A stretch of DNA of 64,000 bases, from NCBI GenBank assembly GCA_027064085.1, contig JAMOQH010000182.1:9697-73696 (forward strand), given 5' to 3'. Below the pieces are notes generated by a model. It was given only the letters and a program-made list of their open reading frames with translations. It searched no databases and was not told where the DNA came from. The position numbers and the translations under genes were made by a program. The stretch is from a bacterium. GTDB lineage: Bacteria; UBP6; JAFGXH01. Positions 46,088-54,072 of the stretch are shown piece after piece (the first letter of the stretch is position 1; each line of letters begins with the position of its first letter).

Positions 46088-48430
46088 TTATTTATTTAAA
46101 AAACTGTTTATAATATTTTCATCATTTTGATGATATAGCTTAAAACCAGCTACTCTCTTAGCCTTCATTAAATTGATTATAAATTCATATTTTGAGTTTA
46201 AAACTAACTCTTTGGCGATTAAATTATTGTTTTGTACATCTATTAGTTCTGTAATTGGTATTATTCCTTTTATGTATGCACTTTCAACAAGCTTTAAGCC
46301 TTTATTTACTGAATTACTTGCATCTTCTGATAAATTTATTGAGATGTAGGAAGTTGCTACTTCTTCTATCATTGTTCTTATTTTTTGTTCTAACTCAGAC
46401 ATTATTAATTGTTTATTTAAGTATAATTTTGATATTTTAGATTTTGTGATATTTTTCTCCGAAACTCTGCTATAATTATCAAATATAGGTAATGAAATAT
46501 TTAGGCCAAGTTGCCACTCTAAATCGTTCAATTTGGGAATATTTTCTTTAATAACTGGAGCAAATGCTTCATATCCTTGTGGCAATTTTATTTCACTTTC
46601 GGGTGAATCTTTCCAAAATTTATAAGAGAGCTTTCCTTGAATTGCAACTGTTGGAAGAAAATAACTTTTATTAATAGAGTTTATTTGATTTTTATAAATT
46701 TTATCAACTTGGTTAATTTCTTTTAATTCTATTGCATTTTTTAAACCTATTTTTACAAAATAATCTTTAAATTTCTTTAAATCAGATGAGTTTTTTAAAT
46801 AATTATCTAATTTTTTATATTTTTTAATCACTAATTCAATATTTAAATTATTTTCATCTATTTTAAATTTTGTTTCCATGCTTCTGTGTAAAAGCTTCAT
46901 TAATGCCATTTTTGCTATTTTTTCATTTGCTCTAACTTTTATTAATTTTTTCTTGTTTAAAGATATTTGAGTTTCCCATCTATATATATCTGAAAGTTTT
47001 CCCATATTAGCTTTTTGTTTTGATTTTGCTATTTCCAAATGCATTTTACTTAATTTTAGATTTTCTCTTTGTATCTTCTTAAAAGTTCTAATTTTCATTA
47101 AATTTAAATATGTAATAGCTGTATCTAAAGCAATATTTTCTTTAATTTCTTCTATTTTATATTTATTTAATTTATGAACTTGTTTTTTTACATTAATATT
47201 TAAATTAGCTTTCTCAGAAAAAATTAATTGTTGCAAAGTAATAGTTCCTATTACTGATTTTTGAGGAAATATACCAAAACTTGCCTTTGCTCTATTCTCA
47301 TCAATAATTGCTCCAGTTAAAGAAGCTGTTAAATTTGGTAAATAATTATTCCATGCTTTGTTAATTTCTTTTTTTGATATTTTTGATTCTTCTATTTTTA
47401 CTAAAATATTAAGATTTTTTTCTACGGACTCTTTAATTGCATCATAAAAAGAAATTATTTCTAAATTATTTTCATTATTTATGGATTCATAATCAATTAG
47501 TATATTGTAATCAAGTTTTATATTAAAAAAGTTCACTGCTTTTAAATTAACCATCAATTCCTTTTTTAAATTGAGTTTTTTATCTAAGTTACTAATTTTT
47601 TTATTATCAATTATTATTTCCTTTATATCTAAAGCAATTCTTCTTGCTATTTTTATATCATTCCTATTTCTTTTAAAAAAGGCAATAGAATCATTATTTT
47701 TATTAAAACCAGTAAAAAATGGAATTTTATTGTCTTTTAAATAGTTTGTTAATTCATCTAATTTAGCCTTATTTAAATTGTTTATATCTGTTAAATAAAC
47801 AGCTAGTTTATCTTTAGGTTTTGAAACTCCTTTCATAAATTCTGATATACCAATAATTTCGAATTGATAATCTGGACTTTTATTAATTTCTTTAAAGAAA
47901 ATCTTTATTTGAGGATTTAGACTTAGGTAATTATCATCAAGTAGTATATTAATTTTTTTGTAATGATAAATTTTAAAAAATAGTTCTAAATCATTGTATA
48001 TATTATATGAAAAATCTATATAAGTCATATTTTTTTTGTTTTCTATTTTTTGAATATTAGAACTAACTATTGATGATATAATAGTTGGTTTTAGGTATTC
48101 TTTTTTTTGTGATATTACAGTAGATGAAATAAAACCTAAACTTATTATTAAATCGATATTCTCATTTTTTGTAAATTCATCATATTTTTTATTAATTTCT
48201 TCTTTTTTATTTGAATAAAAAATATTTTTTCTATTAAAATTTATTTTTAAATTTTTATTATCTATTAAATCATTTGTTTCTTTTAATATCAATTTTAATA
48301 AATTCCTATTTTCTATATTTTTAGAATCAAGAATTACCGCAATATTGAAATTTTTAATATGTTGATCTCCTAATACACTTAAAGGAATCATCATTATTAC
48401 TATGATAGTAATTAAATTTTTCTTTAACAT
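46088..48430 (-). CDS. TolC-family outer-membrane efflux protein fused to a substrate-binding-like domain
   Basis: 780 residues from the ATG at 48430, preceded by GGAGG; an ATG 12 bases upstream contains that ribosome-binding site and is rejected. Signal peptide (MLKKNLITIIVIMMIPLSVLG), then about 300 residues of alpha/beta sequence with NIAVILDSKNIENRN, DLIISLGFISSTVI and KPTIISSIV, resembling the ABC-type substrate-binding family of PF04392 style. From about 330 to the end, a complete TolC-like module with two coiled halves (SFYDAIKESVEKNLNILVKI, TLQQLIFSEKANLNIN; second half WQLGLNISLPIFDNYSRVSEK, ISINLSEDASNSVNKGLK). A sensor-plus-channel fusion in one polypeptide. Confidence 0.8.
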   Translation of the reverse strand: MLKKNLITIIVIMMIPLSVLGDQHIKNFNIAVILDSKNIENRNLLKLILKETNDLIDNKNLKINFNRKNIFYSNKKEEINKKYDEFTKNENIDLIISLGFISSTVISQKKEYLKPTIISSIVSSNIQKIENKKNMTYIDFSYNIYNDLELFFKIYHYKKINILLDDNYLSLNPQIKIFFKEINKSPDYQFEIIGISEFMKGVSKPKDKLAVYLTDINNLNKAKLDELTNYLKDNKIPFFTGFNKNNDSIAFFKRNRNDIKIARRIALDIKEIIIDNKKISNLDKKLNLKKELMVNLKAVNFFNIKLDYNILIDYESINNENNLEIISFYDAIKESVEKNLNILVKIEESKISKKEINKAWNNYLPNLTASLTGAIIDENRAKASFGIFPQKSVIGTITLQQLIFSEKANLNINVKKQVHKLNKYKIEEIKENIALDTAITYLNLMKIRTFKKIQRENLKLSKMHLEIAKSKQKANMGKLSDIYRWETQISLNKKKLIKVRANEKIAKMALMKLLHRSMETKFKIDENNLNIELVIKKYKKLDNYLKNSSDLKKFKDYFVKIGLKNAIELKEINQVDKIYKNQINSINKSYFLPTVAIQGKLSYKFWKDSPESEIKLPQGYEAFAPVIKENIPKLNDLEWQLGLNISLPIFDNYSRVSEKNITKSKISKLYLNKQLIMSELEQKIRTMIEEVATSYISINLSEDASNSVNKGLKLVESAYIKGIIPITELIDVQNNNLIAKELVLNSKYEFIINLMKAKRVAGFKLYHQNDENIINSFLNK

Positions 48431-48456
48431 TTTAACCTCCATTTAAAAAATTTAAA

Positions 48457-48511
48457 GATTATAGAATTATATTCTATAGAATCTCGTTCTATAGAATATA
48501 ATTCTATAATC
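48457..48511 (-). promoter_or_regulatory. Double TetR operator of the efflux operon
   Basis: A perfect 25-bp inverted repeat with a 5-base spacer TCTCG, 26 bases upstream of the efflux ATG. Each arm is itself a 17-bp dyad: ATAGAATTATATTCTAT at 48461-48477 and ATAGAATATAATTCTAT at 48491-48507, both ATAGAAT-N3-ATTCTAT, 30 bases centre to centre. The same dyad recurs in the tetR promoter at 49250. Confidence 0.85.
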
Positions 48512-48607
48512 AAAAAAGTCAAGCATTTTTTTTATATATTTAAAAGTTATACTCTGTTATCATAGATTTTAGGCTTTTATTTGTTTGTATAATTGATTAA
48601 ATAATAA

Positions 48608-49231
48608 TTACTCAGGAATTTTTATTGACTTTAAAAATACTAAGTTTTCTTCTATTTCTTCTTTGGTAATATTTAATGACATTAAAACCCATTTTACCAT
48701 TACTTCAAGCATATTATCTACAGATCGATCAAATTCACCTAAATAGAATCCTTCGGCAAGGCCGATAAATATACTTTTATAAAGAGTAGGAAATATATCC
48801 ACTATCTCTATAAATTCATTATTAAAGATTCTTTTATGTGATTCATCTTTAAATTTATTTAATTCTATAATATGATTTTTTATTTTTTCAGATGTAATTT
48901 TTCTTATTGCAGGAAAAGATGCACCCATTAAATATAATTGAATTACATCTTTATTTGTTAAAATATCTAAAGAATGTACATAAATAATTGTTGAAATTCT
49001 TTTTATTAAATTATTAATTTTATATTTTTTTATTAAATTGGCAACCTTTAAATCACCTTTTTCAGAATCTTTTTTTATAATCTCTGCTAAAATTGTTTCT
49101 TTATTTTTATAATAAAAATAACAATTTCCAATAGAAGTATTTGCATCTTTAACTATATCTTTTAGCGTTGTTTTTGAGTATCCATTTTCTAAAAATAGTT
49201 TTCTTGCAGAAGAAAGTATATTTTCTTTCAT
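48608..49231 (-). CDS. TetR-family repressor of the RND operon
   Basis: 207 residues. N-terminal helix-turn-helix (about 5-50; SARKLFLENGYSKTTLKDIV and ANTSIGNCYFYYKNKETILAEII) is typical TetR. The C-terminal ligand domain is all-helical, without recognised ligand class. It lies just upstream of the efflux operon on the same strand. The dyad ATAGAATCATATTCTAT at 49250 overlaps its own promoter and matches the two operators before the TolC-type gene, so it almost certainly represses itself and the pump until a ligand binds. Confidence 0.85.
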   Translation of the reverse strand: MKENILSSARKLFLENGYSKTTLKDIVKDANTSIGNCYFYYKNKETILAEIIKKDSEKGDLKVANLIKKYKINNLIKRISTIIYVHSLDILTNKDVIQLYLMGASFPAIRKITSEKIKNHIIELNKFKDESHKRIFNNEFIEIVDIFPTLYKSIFIGLAEGFYLGEFDRSVDNMLEVMVKWVLMSLNITKEEIEENLVFLKSIKIPE

Positions 49232-49249
49232 AATAACTCCAAATAATAA

Positions 49250-49266
49250 ATAGAATCATATTCTAT
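49250..49266 (-). promoter_or_regulatory. TetR autoregulatory operator
   Basis: ATAGAATCATATTCTAT, the ATAGAAT-N3-ATTCTAT dyad found twice before the efflux operon, here 18 bases upstream of the tetR ATG. Confidence 0.8.
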
Positions 49267-49362
49267 TCATCATAATATATATTTTAATTTAATTATGTCA
49301 AGTTAAAATTAAAGATTGATTATAGTCAATGAAAGTTCTATAAAGAATTAGTAATATAAAAT

Positions 49363-49379
49363 ACAAACTTATAGTTTGT
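49363..49379 (+). promoter_or_regulatory. Dyad upstream of the permease pair
   Basis: ACAAACT, TAT, AGTTTGT: a 7-bp perfect dyad 32 bases before the permease start. Same half-site/spacer geometry as the TetR operators but a different sequence, so a different regulator is likely. Confidence 0.35.
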
Positions 49380-49411
49380 GTTTTATGGATAATTTTATTA
49401 TAGTAGGAAAT

Positions 49412-49891
49412 ATGAATATAATTTTATGGATATTAACAACTGTTTTGCTTTTGCTATCTTTCTTTAAAGATAAAAAGAAAACTGTTATAGCATTAAAAAA
49501 AGCTAGTAAAAAGATGTTGAATATGAGTACATTATTCTTTTTTGTAATGGCATTGTTTTCTTTAGCAATAGCTTTTCTTCCTCCAGAGTTGTTACATAAC
49601 TATATAGGTAAAGACTCAGGATTAAAAGGAGTTTTTATTGCATTGGGTTTTGGTTCTATTTCTGTAATGCCAGGGTTTGTTGCCTTTCCACTAGCAGCAA
49701 CATTAAAAATGCAAGGTATTCCTTATTATGTAATAGGAGCTTTCACTATATCTTTAATGACTGTTGGTTTTGTAACTTTCCCATTAGAAAAGAAATTTTT
49801 AGGGGCTAGAGTTGCAGTTATTAGAAATATTTTATCTTTAGTTGTAACTATTATTGCTGCAATAATTATAAAAATAGTATTTGGAGAATAA
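49412..49891 (+). CDS. Half-size permease of the ArsP/DUF318 type, first of pair
   Basis: 159 residues from the ATG preceded by AGGAA; the frame opens at a TTG 36 bases earlier, inside the dyad. Four to five transmembrane helices. LIGKDSGLKGVF-like IGKDSGLKGVFIALGFGSIS and MPGFVAFPLAATLKMQGIPY correspond to one repeat of the PF03773 permease (the ArsP fold). Such families occur either as a full-length protein or as two adjacent half genes, as here. Substrate unknown; ArsP relatives export organoarsenicals, other members are uncharacterised. The next half follows after one base. Confidence 0.75.
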   Translation: MNIILWILTTVLLLLSFFKDKKKTVIALKKASKKMLNMSTLFFFVMALFSLAIAFLPPELLHNYIGKDSGLKGVFIALGFGSISVMPGFVAFPLAATLKMQGIPYYVIGAFTISLMTVGFVTFPLEKKFLGARVAVIRNILSLVVTIIAAIIIKIVFGE

Positions 49892-49892
49892 C

Positions 49893-50474
49893 ATGAAGGA
49901 AGTTTCTCAAAATAGTAAGAATGAACAATCAATTTATTCCAGTTCTAAGAAAAAAAGAAAAAAGAAATATATATTAATATTATTTATTATCTTTTTTTTA
50001 GGATTTATAATTTACTCTTATCTTAATAATTTTCAAGAAGGTCAAAAAACAGGAAAGATATTTTTTCATACCCTATATGAAATGCTTAAAATTTTACCAT
50101 TTGCATTTATTCTAATTGGATTATTTGAAGTTTGGGTAAAAAAAGAAACAGTAATTAAACATTTGGGAGATAATAGTGGCTTAAAAGGATATTTCTGGGT
50201 ATTAATCTTAGCGAGTTTCACTGTTGGAGGACTTTTTACAGCTTTTCCTCTTGCCGAATCCTTAAGGAAAAAGGGGGCTTCTCTAAAAGTAATATTTGCA
50301 TATTTAGGTTTTGCAGGTATAGTTAGAATACCAATGACAATTTTTGAAATCAGTTTCTTAGGGCTTCCTTTTACAGTAACAAGACTTAGCATAACTATTC
50401 CATTGTTTTTATTAATTGGTGTTTTTATAGGCAGTATCTTAAACAAAAAGGATTTTCATTTTAATCAAGGGTAG
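49893..50474 (+). CDS. Half-size permease of the ArsP/DUF318 type, second of pair
   Basis: 193 residues from the ATG preceded by GGAG, one base after the first half. N-terminal hydrophilic stretch, then five helices. LGDNSGLKGYFWVLILASFT and GGLFTAFPLAESLRKKGAS mirror the IGKDSGLKG and FVAFPLAATLKMQG elements of the partner, showing the two halves are internal repeats of one fold. Together they form a full permease, presumably a heterodimer. Convergent with the 65-residue gene; only two bases lie between. Confidence 0.75.
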   Translation: MKEVSQNSKNEQSIYSSSKKKRKKKYILILFIIFFLGFIIYSYLNNFQEGQKTGKIFFHTLYEMLKILPFAFILIGLFEVWVKKETVIKHLGDNSGLKGYFWVLILASFTVGGLFTAFPLAESLRKKGASLKVIFAYLGFAGIVRIPMTIFEISFLGLPFTVTRLSITIPLFLLIGVFIGSILNKKDFHFNQG

Positions 50475-50476
50475 AT

Positions 50477-50674
50477 TTAATACAAATTTTTATCAATTTT
50501 TCCATCGGGTAGCATATTATCAGGATGATAAATACCATGTTCTTCTTTATAATATCTAACACAATTATTCCAATTATTTTTACAATAATCATTAACCCAG
50601 TGTTTATCTAGTTTCCCTTCCTGAGTAAAATAATTAATAGGGCAAACATAAAACCACTTACATTCAGTTTTCAT
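50477..50674 (-). CDS. Small four-cysteine conserved protein
   Basis: 65 residues: MKTECKWFYVCPINYFTQEG, then CKNNWNNCVRYYKEEHGIYH and PDNMLPDGKIDKNL. Short proteins with this pattern (CxWfyvCPm, C...C, and hPD.mLPDG) are widespread in anaerobes and are often mislabelled uracil-DNA glycosylase; true function unknown. The four cysteines at 5, 11, 31 and 38 could bind a metal or cluster. It lies 14 bases after the radical SAM gene on the same strand, so cotranscription is likely. Confidence 0.7.
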   Translation of the reverse strand: MKTECKWFYVCPINYFTQEGKLDKHWVNDYCKNNWNNCVRYYKEEHGIYHPDNMLPDGKIDKNLY

Positions 50675-50688
50675 TTTTATTACCTCTT

Positions 50689-51627
50689 TTACTTATTAAC
50701 TAGCTGATAAAAAGTTCCTCTATCTTGCTTAATTGCTTCAATTTTATTATTTTTCTCCAATACTCCTAAATATTTATTTATTTCATTAATGTGTAATCCT
50801 AATAAATTATGTAAATCATTTAATGTTGCAGGTCTTCTTGAAATCATATTTAGTATTTTATTTTCTATATCATCATTATATGAAGAAATATTAACCCTCT
50901 CAGGAGGATTTGCAATTATTTCGATATTGGCTAAATTCCATAATTTAACAACTTCATGTAGTTCAGTTTTGGTTAATGCTTTTAAATTTGAAATAACTCC
51001 CGGTCTATCTAATGTATTTAATTGTATTTTATCAGGCTTTATTCTTAAAATCGCATCTTTAATTAATAAAAGCTCTTTCTTACTATCATTATAATCTTTT
51101 AATAAAAATATTTCTAACCAAATTTGCCCCTTATATTCATTTCTCAAACTAACTAATCCTTTGATATAAGTTTCTAAATTTAATTTTTTAATAGGTCTAT
51201 CAATTTTCCTAAAAATCTTATCACTTCCTGCATCTAAAGATGGCAATATTACATCAACATCTAATATTTCCTTTCTTAAGGCATCATCATATAGTAAGGT
51301 TCCATTTGTTAATAAGGCTAATTTTACATTTCTATAATTATTTTTTATATATTTTATTATCTTTCCTATGTATATATTTAGAGTTGGTTCTCCACTTCCA
51401 GAAAATGTAATATAATCTAATTTAGGAGAATTTTTCATAAAATCAGTTAATTCTTCAATAATTTCATCAAATTTAATATATTCTTCTCTTTGTATTGTTA
51501 AATTTGTAGTTTTACCTACTTCACAATATACACAATTTAAAGAACATACTTTTTTAGGAACTAAATCAATCCCTAAAGAAACCCCTAATCTTCTAGAAGG
51601 AACAGGACCAAAAAGATATTTATACAT
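50689..51627 (-). CDS. Radical SAM protein with C-terminal winged-helix-like domain
   Basis: 312 residues from the ATG with GGAGGG upstream; an ATG 51 bases earlier is rejected. FGPVPSRRLGVSLGIDLVPK is followed by CSLNCVYCEVGKTTN, the CxxxCxxC cluster motif, and YITFSGSGEPTLNIYIGKII, a typical SAM-binding GxGE region. The C-terminal 65 residues (NDDIENKILNMISRRPATLN, DLHNLLGLHINEINKYLGVL) look like a winged helix. This family (KOG-like FGPVPSRRLG radical SAM) is common in anaerobes; substrate unknown. The small four-cysteine protein follows. Confidence 0.88.
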   Translation of the reverse strand: MYKYLFGPVPSRRLGVSLGIDLVPKKVCSLNCVYCEVGKTTNLTIQREEYIKFDEIIEELTDFMKNSPKLDYITFSGSGEPTLNIYIGKIIKYIKNNYRNVKLALLTNGTLLYDDALRKEILDVDVILPSLDAGSDKIFRKIDRPIKKLNLETYIKGLVSLRNEYKGQIWLEIFLLKDYNDSKKELLLIKDAILRIKPDKIQLNTLDRPGVISNLKALTKTELHEVVKLWNLANIEIIANPPERVNISSYNDDIENKILNMISRRPATLNDLHNLLGLHINEINKYLGVLEKNNKIEAIKQDRGTFYQLVNK

Positions 51628-51800
51628 AACACCCTCCAATAAGTTTTTAACGATACTACTAGAGCTTAATTTTTTCAAGGATTATTTTTATTATGAGAAA
51701 TGGAAAATATATTGTTGTATATATTGTATGATAATAAAATTATAGATAAAAATTTATATTTTATTAAAATTTGTTTTAAATAAACACATGAGGTATCAAA

Positions 51801-52553
51801 ATGAACAATAAATTATTATTTAGAAATAAATACAGAATTCCATCAACAAGATTAATTGGTTGGGATTATTCGTCAGAAGGAATTTATTTTATAACGATAA
51901 ATACCAAATATGGTATTAATTATTTTGGAAAAATAATTAATAAAAAAATGTATTTAAATGATATTGGTAAAATTATAAAAAAATATTGGTACGAAATCCC
52001 AAATCATTTTTCAAATATAAAATTAGATGAATTCATAATAATGCCAGATCATATTCATGGAATTATAATAATCCGTAGAGACGATGGCACTGCCTCGTCT
52101 CTGAATAATAAAAAGAATATCAATATCAAAGATAATATTGAGAATAAAAAGAATATCAATATCAAAGATAATATTGAGAATAAAAAGAATATCAATATCA
52201 AAGATAATATTGAGAATAAAAAGAATATTAATAATAAAGATAATATTAATAATAAAGATATTAAAGATAATAAAGATATTAAAGATAATATCAATATCAA
52301 AGAGAATAATAATATTTATCAAAATATTAATATGAGACAAGGCAATGCCTTGTCTGTACGGGGGGTGGGTGGATCTATTTCTGCAATAATAGGATCATAT
52401 AAATCAATTTGTACCAAAAAAATAAATAAATTTTATCCTAAAATTTATTTTAAATGGCATTCTAGATTTTATGATAGAATTATAAGAAATGAAAAAGAGC
52501 TATATAATGTAAGAAATTATATAATTAATAATCCCATTAATTATATAAAATAG
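51801..52553 (+). CDS. RAYT transposase, copy 2, with in-frame REP palindromes and tandem repeat
   Basis: 250 residues. N-terminus (IPSTRLIGWDYSSEGIYFIT), HUH motif MPDHIHGII (HIH at 84-86) and C-terminus (FKWHSRFYDRIIRNEKELYN, VRNYIINNPINYIK) match RAYT copy 1 and the family. Between about residues 92 and 190 lies an extra insertion: a REP palindrome (DDGTASSLN), three 12-residue NKKNINIKDNIE repeats plus degenerate ones, and a second REP palindrome in inverted orientation (RQGNALSVRG). Reading frame is kept throughout. The insert loops out of the catalytic core, so activity may persist. Compared with the usual 165 residues it is 85 longer. Confidence 0.85.
   Translation: MNNKLLFRNKYRIPSTRLIGWDYSSEGIYFITINTKYGINYFGKIINKKMYLNDIGKIIKKYWYEIPNHFSNIKLDEFIIMPDHIHGIIIIRRDDGTASSLNNKKNINIKDNIENKKNINIKDNIENKKNINIKDNIENKKNINNKDNINNKDIKDNKDIKDNINIKENNNIYQNINMRQGNALSVRGVGGSISAIIGSYKSICTKKINKFYPKIYFKWHSRFYDRIIRNEKELYNVRNYIINNPINYIK
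52073..52360. repeat. Inverted REP pair (REPIN-like) inside RAYT copy 2
   Basis: REP 1: AGAGACGATGGCA (52077-52089) pairs with TGCCTCGTCTCT (52091-52102), 12 bp with one bulged T. REP 2: AGACAAGGCA (52335-52344) pairs exactly with TGCCTTGTCT (52346-52355). Both heads read CCGTA when followed into the hairpin from outside (CCGTAG at the left, CCGTAC on the reverse strand at the right), so they face each other, the arrangement of a REPIN. Confidence 0.7.
52107..52214 (+). repeat. 36-bp in-frame tandem repeat, three copies
   Basis: Identical units at 52107-52142, 52143-52178 and 52179-52214, each coding 12 residues; degenerate copies continue to about 52320. No spacer separates them, so this is not a CRISPR array. 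Confidence 0.9.
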
Positions 52554-52586
52554 ATTTGATATTAATGATTATTTTAAATTAAAAAA

Positions 52587-52611
52587 TCAAAAAAGAAACA
52601 AGCAAAGCTTG
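52587..52611 (-). terminator. Intrinsic terminator after the thioredoxin-lipoprotein gene
   Basis: On the minus strand CAAGC, loop TTT, GCTTG, then TTTCTTTTTT. It follows structured element copy 3. Confidence 0.6.
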
Positions 52612-52622
52612 ATTACTTTTTT

Positions 52623-52654
52623 CTCTGTAATAGACTTTTAAGGCTATGAAAGAG
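52623..52654 (-). repeat. Structured hairpin element, copy 3
   Basis: Minus strand, beginning three bases after the thioredoxin-lipoprotein stop: outer stem CTCT/AGAG, internal loop TTC opposite TAC, stem ATAG/CTAT, C-T mismatch, inner stem CT/AG with loop TAAA. Confidence 0.65.
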
Positions 52655-52657
52655 TAA

Positions 52658-53104
52658 TTATAACTTAAATCCTAAAGATTTTAGCTTTTTAATTAAAAGT
52701 TCTTTATTTTTAAACTTTCCAACATGCCTGAAAATTTCATTTCCATCTTTATCATAAAAAATTTGAGTTGGAATAAGCCTCACATTTAACTCTTTAGAGG
52801 CATTTCTTTCTTTTCCTATATCTATAAAATAAGTTTTAAATTTAGGATAATCTTCTTTTATTTGCTGTAACATAAGAGCCATTTGCTTACAAGATTTACA
52901 ACTATCACTTCCAACTTCAAACATTACCGCTTGATTTTTTCCTAATTCTTTCATTGCAATATTAAATTTTGTTTGTTTTAATGCTTTTCCCGAATATTTT
53001 TTTAAGTTTTTAACTCCATTTTTCTTGTTTATTAATTTATTGTTATCAATTTTATTACAGCTAAAAATAATAAATAAACTTAATACTATAACTATAAACT
53101 TCAT
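52658..53104 (-). CDS. Thioredoxin-like lipoprotein
   Basis: 148 residues, leader ending LFIIFSC. The thioredoxin fold has active site SDSCKSCKQM (CxxC), then KTYFIDIGKERNASKELNVR, PTQIFYDKDGNEIFR (cis-Pro loop) and HVGKFKNKELL. It is an exported thiol-disulfide reductant or oxidant anchored in the membrane. It lies ten bases after the CcdA gene, which would feed it electrons from cytoplasmic thioredoxin. Last gene of the ArsP-thioredoxin-CcdA operon. Confidence 0.85.
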   Translation of the reverse strand: MKFIVIVLSLFIIFSCNKIDNNKLINKKNGVKNLKKYSGKALKQTKFNIAMKELGKNQAVMFEVGSDSCKSCKQMALMLQQIKEDYPKFKTYFIDIGKERNASKELNVRLIPTQIFYDKDGNEIFRHVGKFKNKELLIKKLKSLGFKL

Positions 53105-53114
53105 ATTACTCCTT

Positions 53115-53816
53115 TTAAAATTGTTTATATGCTTGCATAAAAAAGTATATTGCTATTAAAAATAATACAATACTAAACCCTTTATTAAGTATACTACTCA
53201 AAATTCCTAATTTTTTATTCTTTATTATTTTTTCTGTAAATCCCATAGAAACACCTGCTAATAATAATAATAATCCATGACCTATGGCAAAAGCAATAAT
53301 CATAATATAGGAATAAGCATAATTTGACTCACTTGCAACCGCAATTATTGTTGCTAATGGAGCTGATGCACAAGGGGTACTAACTAAACCAAAAACTCCA
53401 CCTATTAATAATGCCCCAAAAAGTTTAAATTTTATTAGTTTTTGCACGATTCCATCTTTACTTACACTTGGAAATATACCTAAACCATATAAACCAACTA
53501 AAATAGTTACTATTGATGCCATAATATAAACCCAAGCAGGAGCTATAGATAATAATCCTCCAAATTTTGCAACAATAAAAGCCAAAATAGAAAAGCTAAT
53601 AACTAAACCAATAACAAATAAAATAGAGAACAGATAAGTAAATTTAACTTTTTCTTTTTTCTTCATTCCATCACTTAGTTTTACTATAGAACCTATAAGT
53701 AAGGGTAGAGTTAAAATTGAACAAGGTGCAAGTGAGCTTATTGCTCCTACTAAAAAAGAGGCTAAAATAGCAAGCAAACCATGAGCATTTATAATATTTA
53801 TTAAAGTATCTTCCAT
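53115..53816 (-). CDS. CcdA/DsbD-type thiol electron transporter
   Basis: 233 residues, six transmembrane helices. The CcdA family segments are present: LAILASFLVGAISSLAPCSILTLPLLIG (shown to the Cys: GAISSLAPCSILTLPLL), with the first Cys at SLAPCS, and GGVFGLVSTPCASAPLAT carrying the second. These Cys-Pro flanked cysteines shuttle electrons across the membrane from thioredoxin. Its start overlaps the stop of the small thioredoxin gene (TAATG) and it precedes the thioredoxin-like lipoprotein, forming a complete relay. Confidence 0.88.
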   Translation of the reverse strand: MEDTLINIINAHGLLAILASFLVGAISSLAPCSILTLPLLIGSIVKLSDGMKKKEKVKFTYLFSILFVIGLVISFSILAFIVAKFGGLLSIAPAWVYIMASIVTILVGLYGLGIFPSVSKDGIVQKLIKFKLFGALLIGGVFGLVSTPCASAPLATIIAVASESNYAYSYIMIIAFAIGHGLLLLLAGVSMGFTEKIIKNKKLGILSSILNKGFSIVLFLIAIYFFMQAYKQF

Positions 53817-54064
53817 TACTTAATAACTCTCTGATTTATTATCTCTATAATTTGTGGAACTTTTAACAGTTTACCTGACGTAATAACTTCTCTATTTATA
53901 ACAAAAGAAGGTGTTGAAGTTACACCATATTTCATGATTTCATCTAATTCTTCAACCTTTTCAATTTCTATACCCTTTAAACCAGATTTTTTAATAGCTT
54001 TTTCTGTATTTTTATACAAAGCCTTACAACTAGCACAGCCCATTCCCAAAATTTGAATTTTCAT
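53816..54064 (-). CDS. Small redox-active disulfide protein (thioredoxin-like, TM0996 family)
   Basis: 82 residues: MKIQILGMGCASCKALYKN with CASC active site, DEIMKYGVTSTPSFVINREV with the cis-Pro TPSFVI and GK. Size and motif fit the small MTH895/TM0996 glutaredoxin-like disulfide proteins, which lack a signal peptide and act in the cytoplasm. Homologues sit next to ArsP/CcdA genes and may reduce arsenate reductase or feed CcdA. Stop overlaps the ccdA ATG. Confidence 0.85.
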   Translation of the reverse strand: MKIQILGMGCASCKALYKNTEKAIKKSGLKGIEIEKVEELDEIMKYGVTSTPSFVINREVITSGKLLKVPQIIEIINQRVIK

Positions 54065-54072
54065 ATTTACTC

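Noticed and set aside
48431-48442. ATG upstream of the TolC-fusion start
   Set aside because: The codons contain the GGAGG ribosome-binding site of the ATG at 48430.
52107-52320. 36-bp tandem repeat as a CRISPR array
   Set aside because: Units are head to tail without spacers and stay in frame with the RAYT gene.
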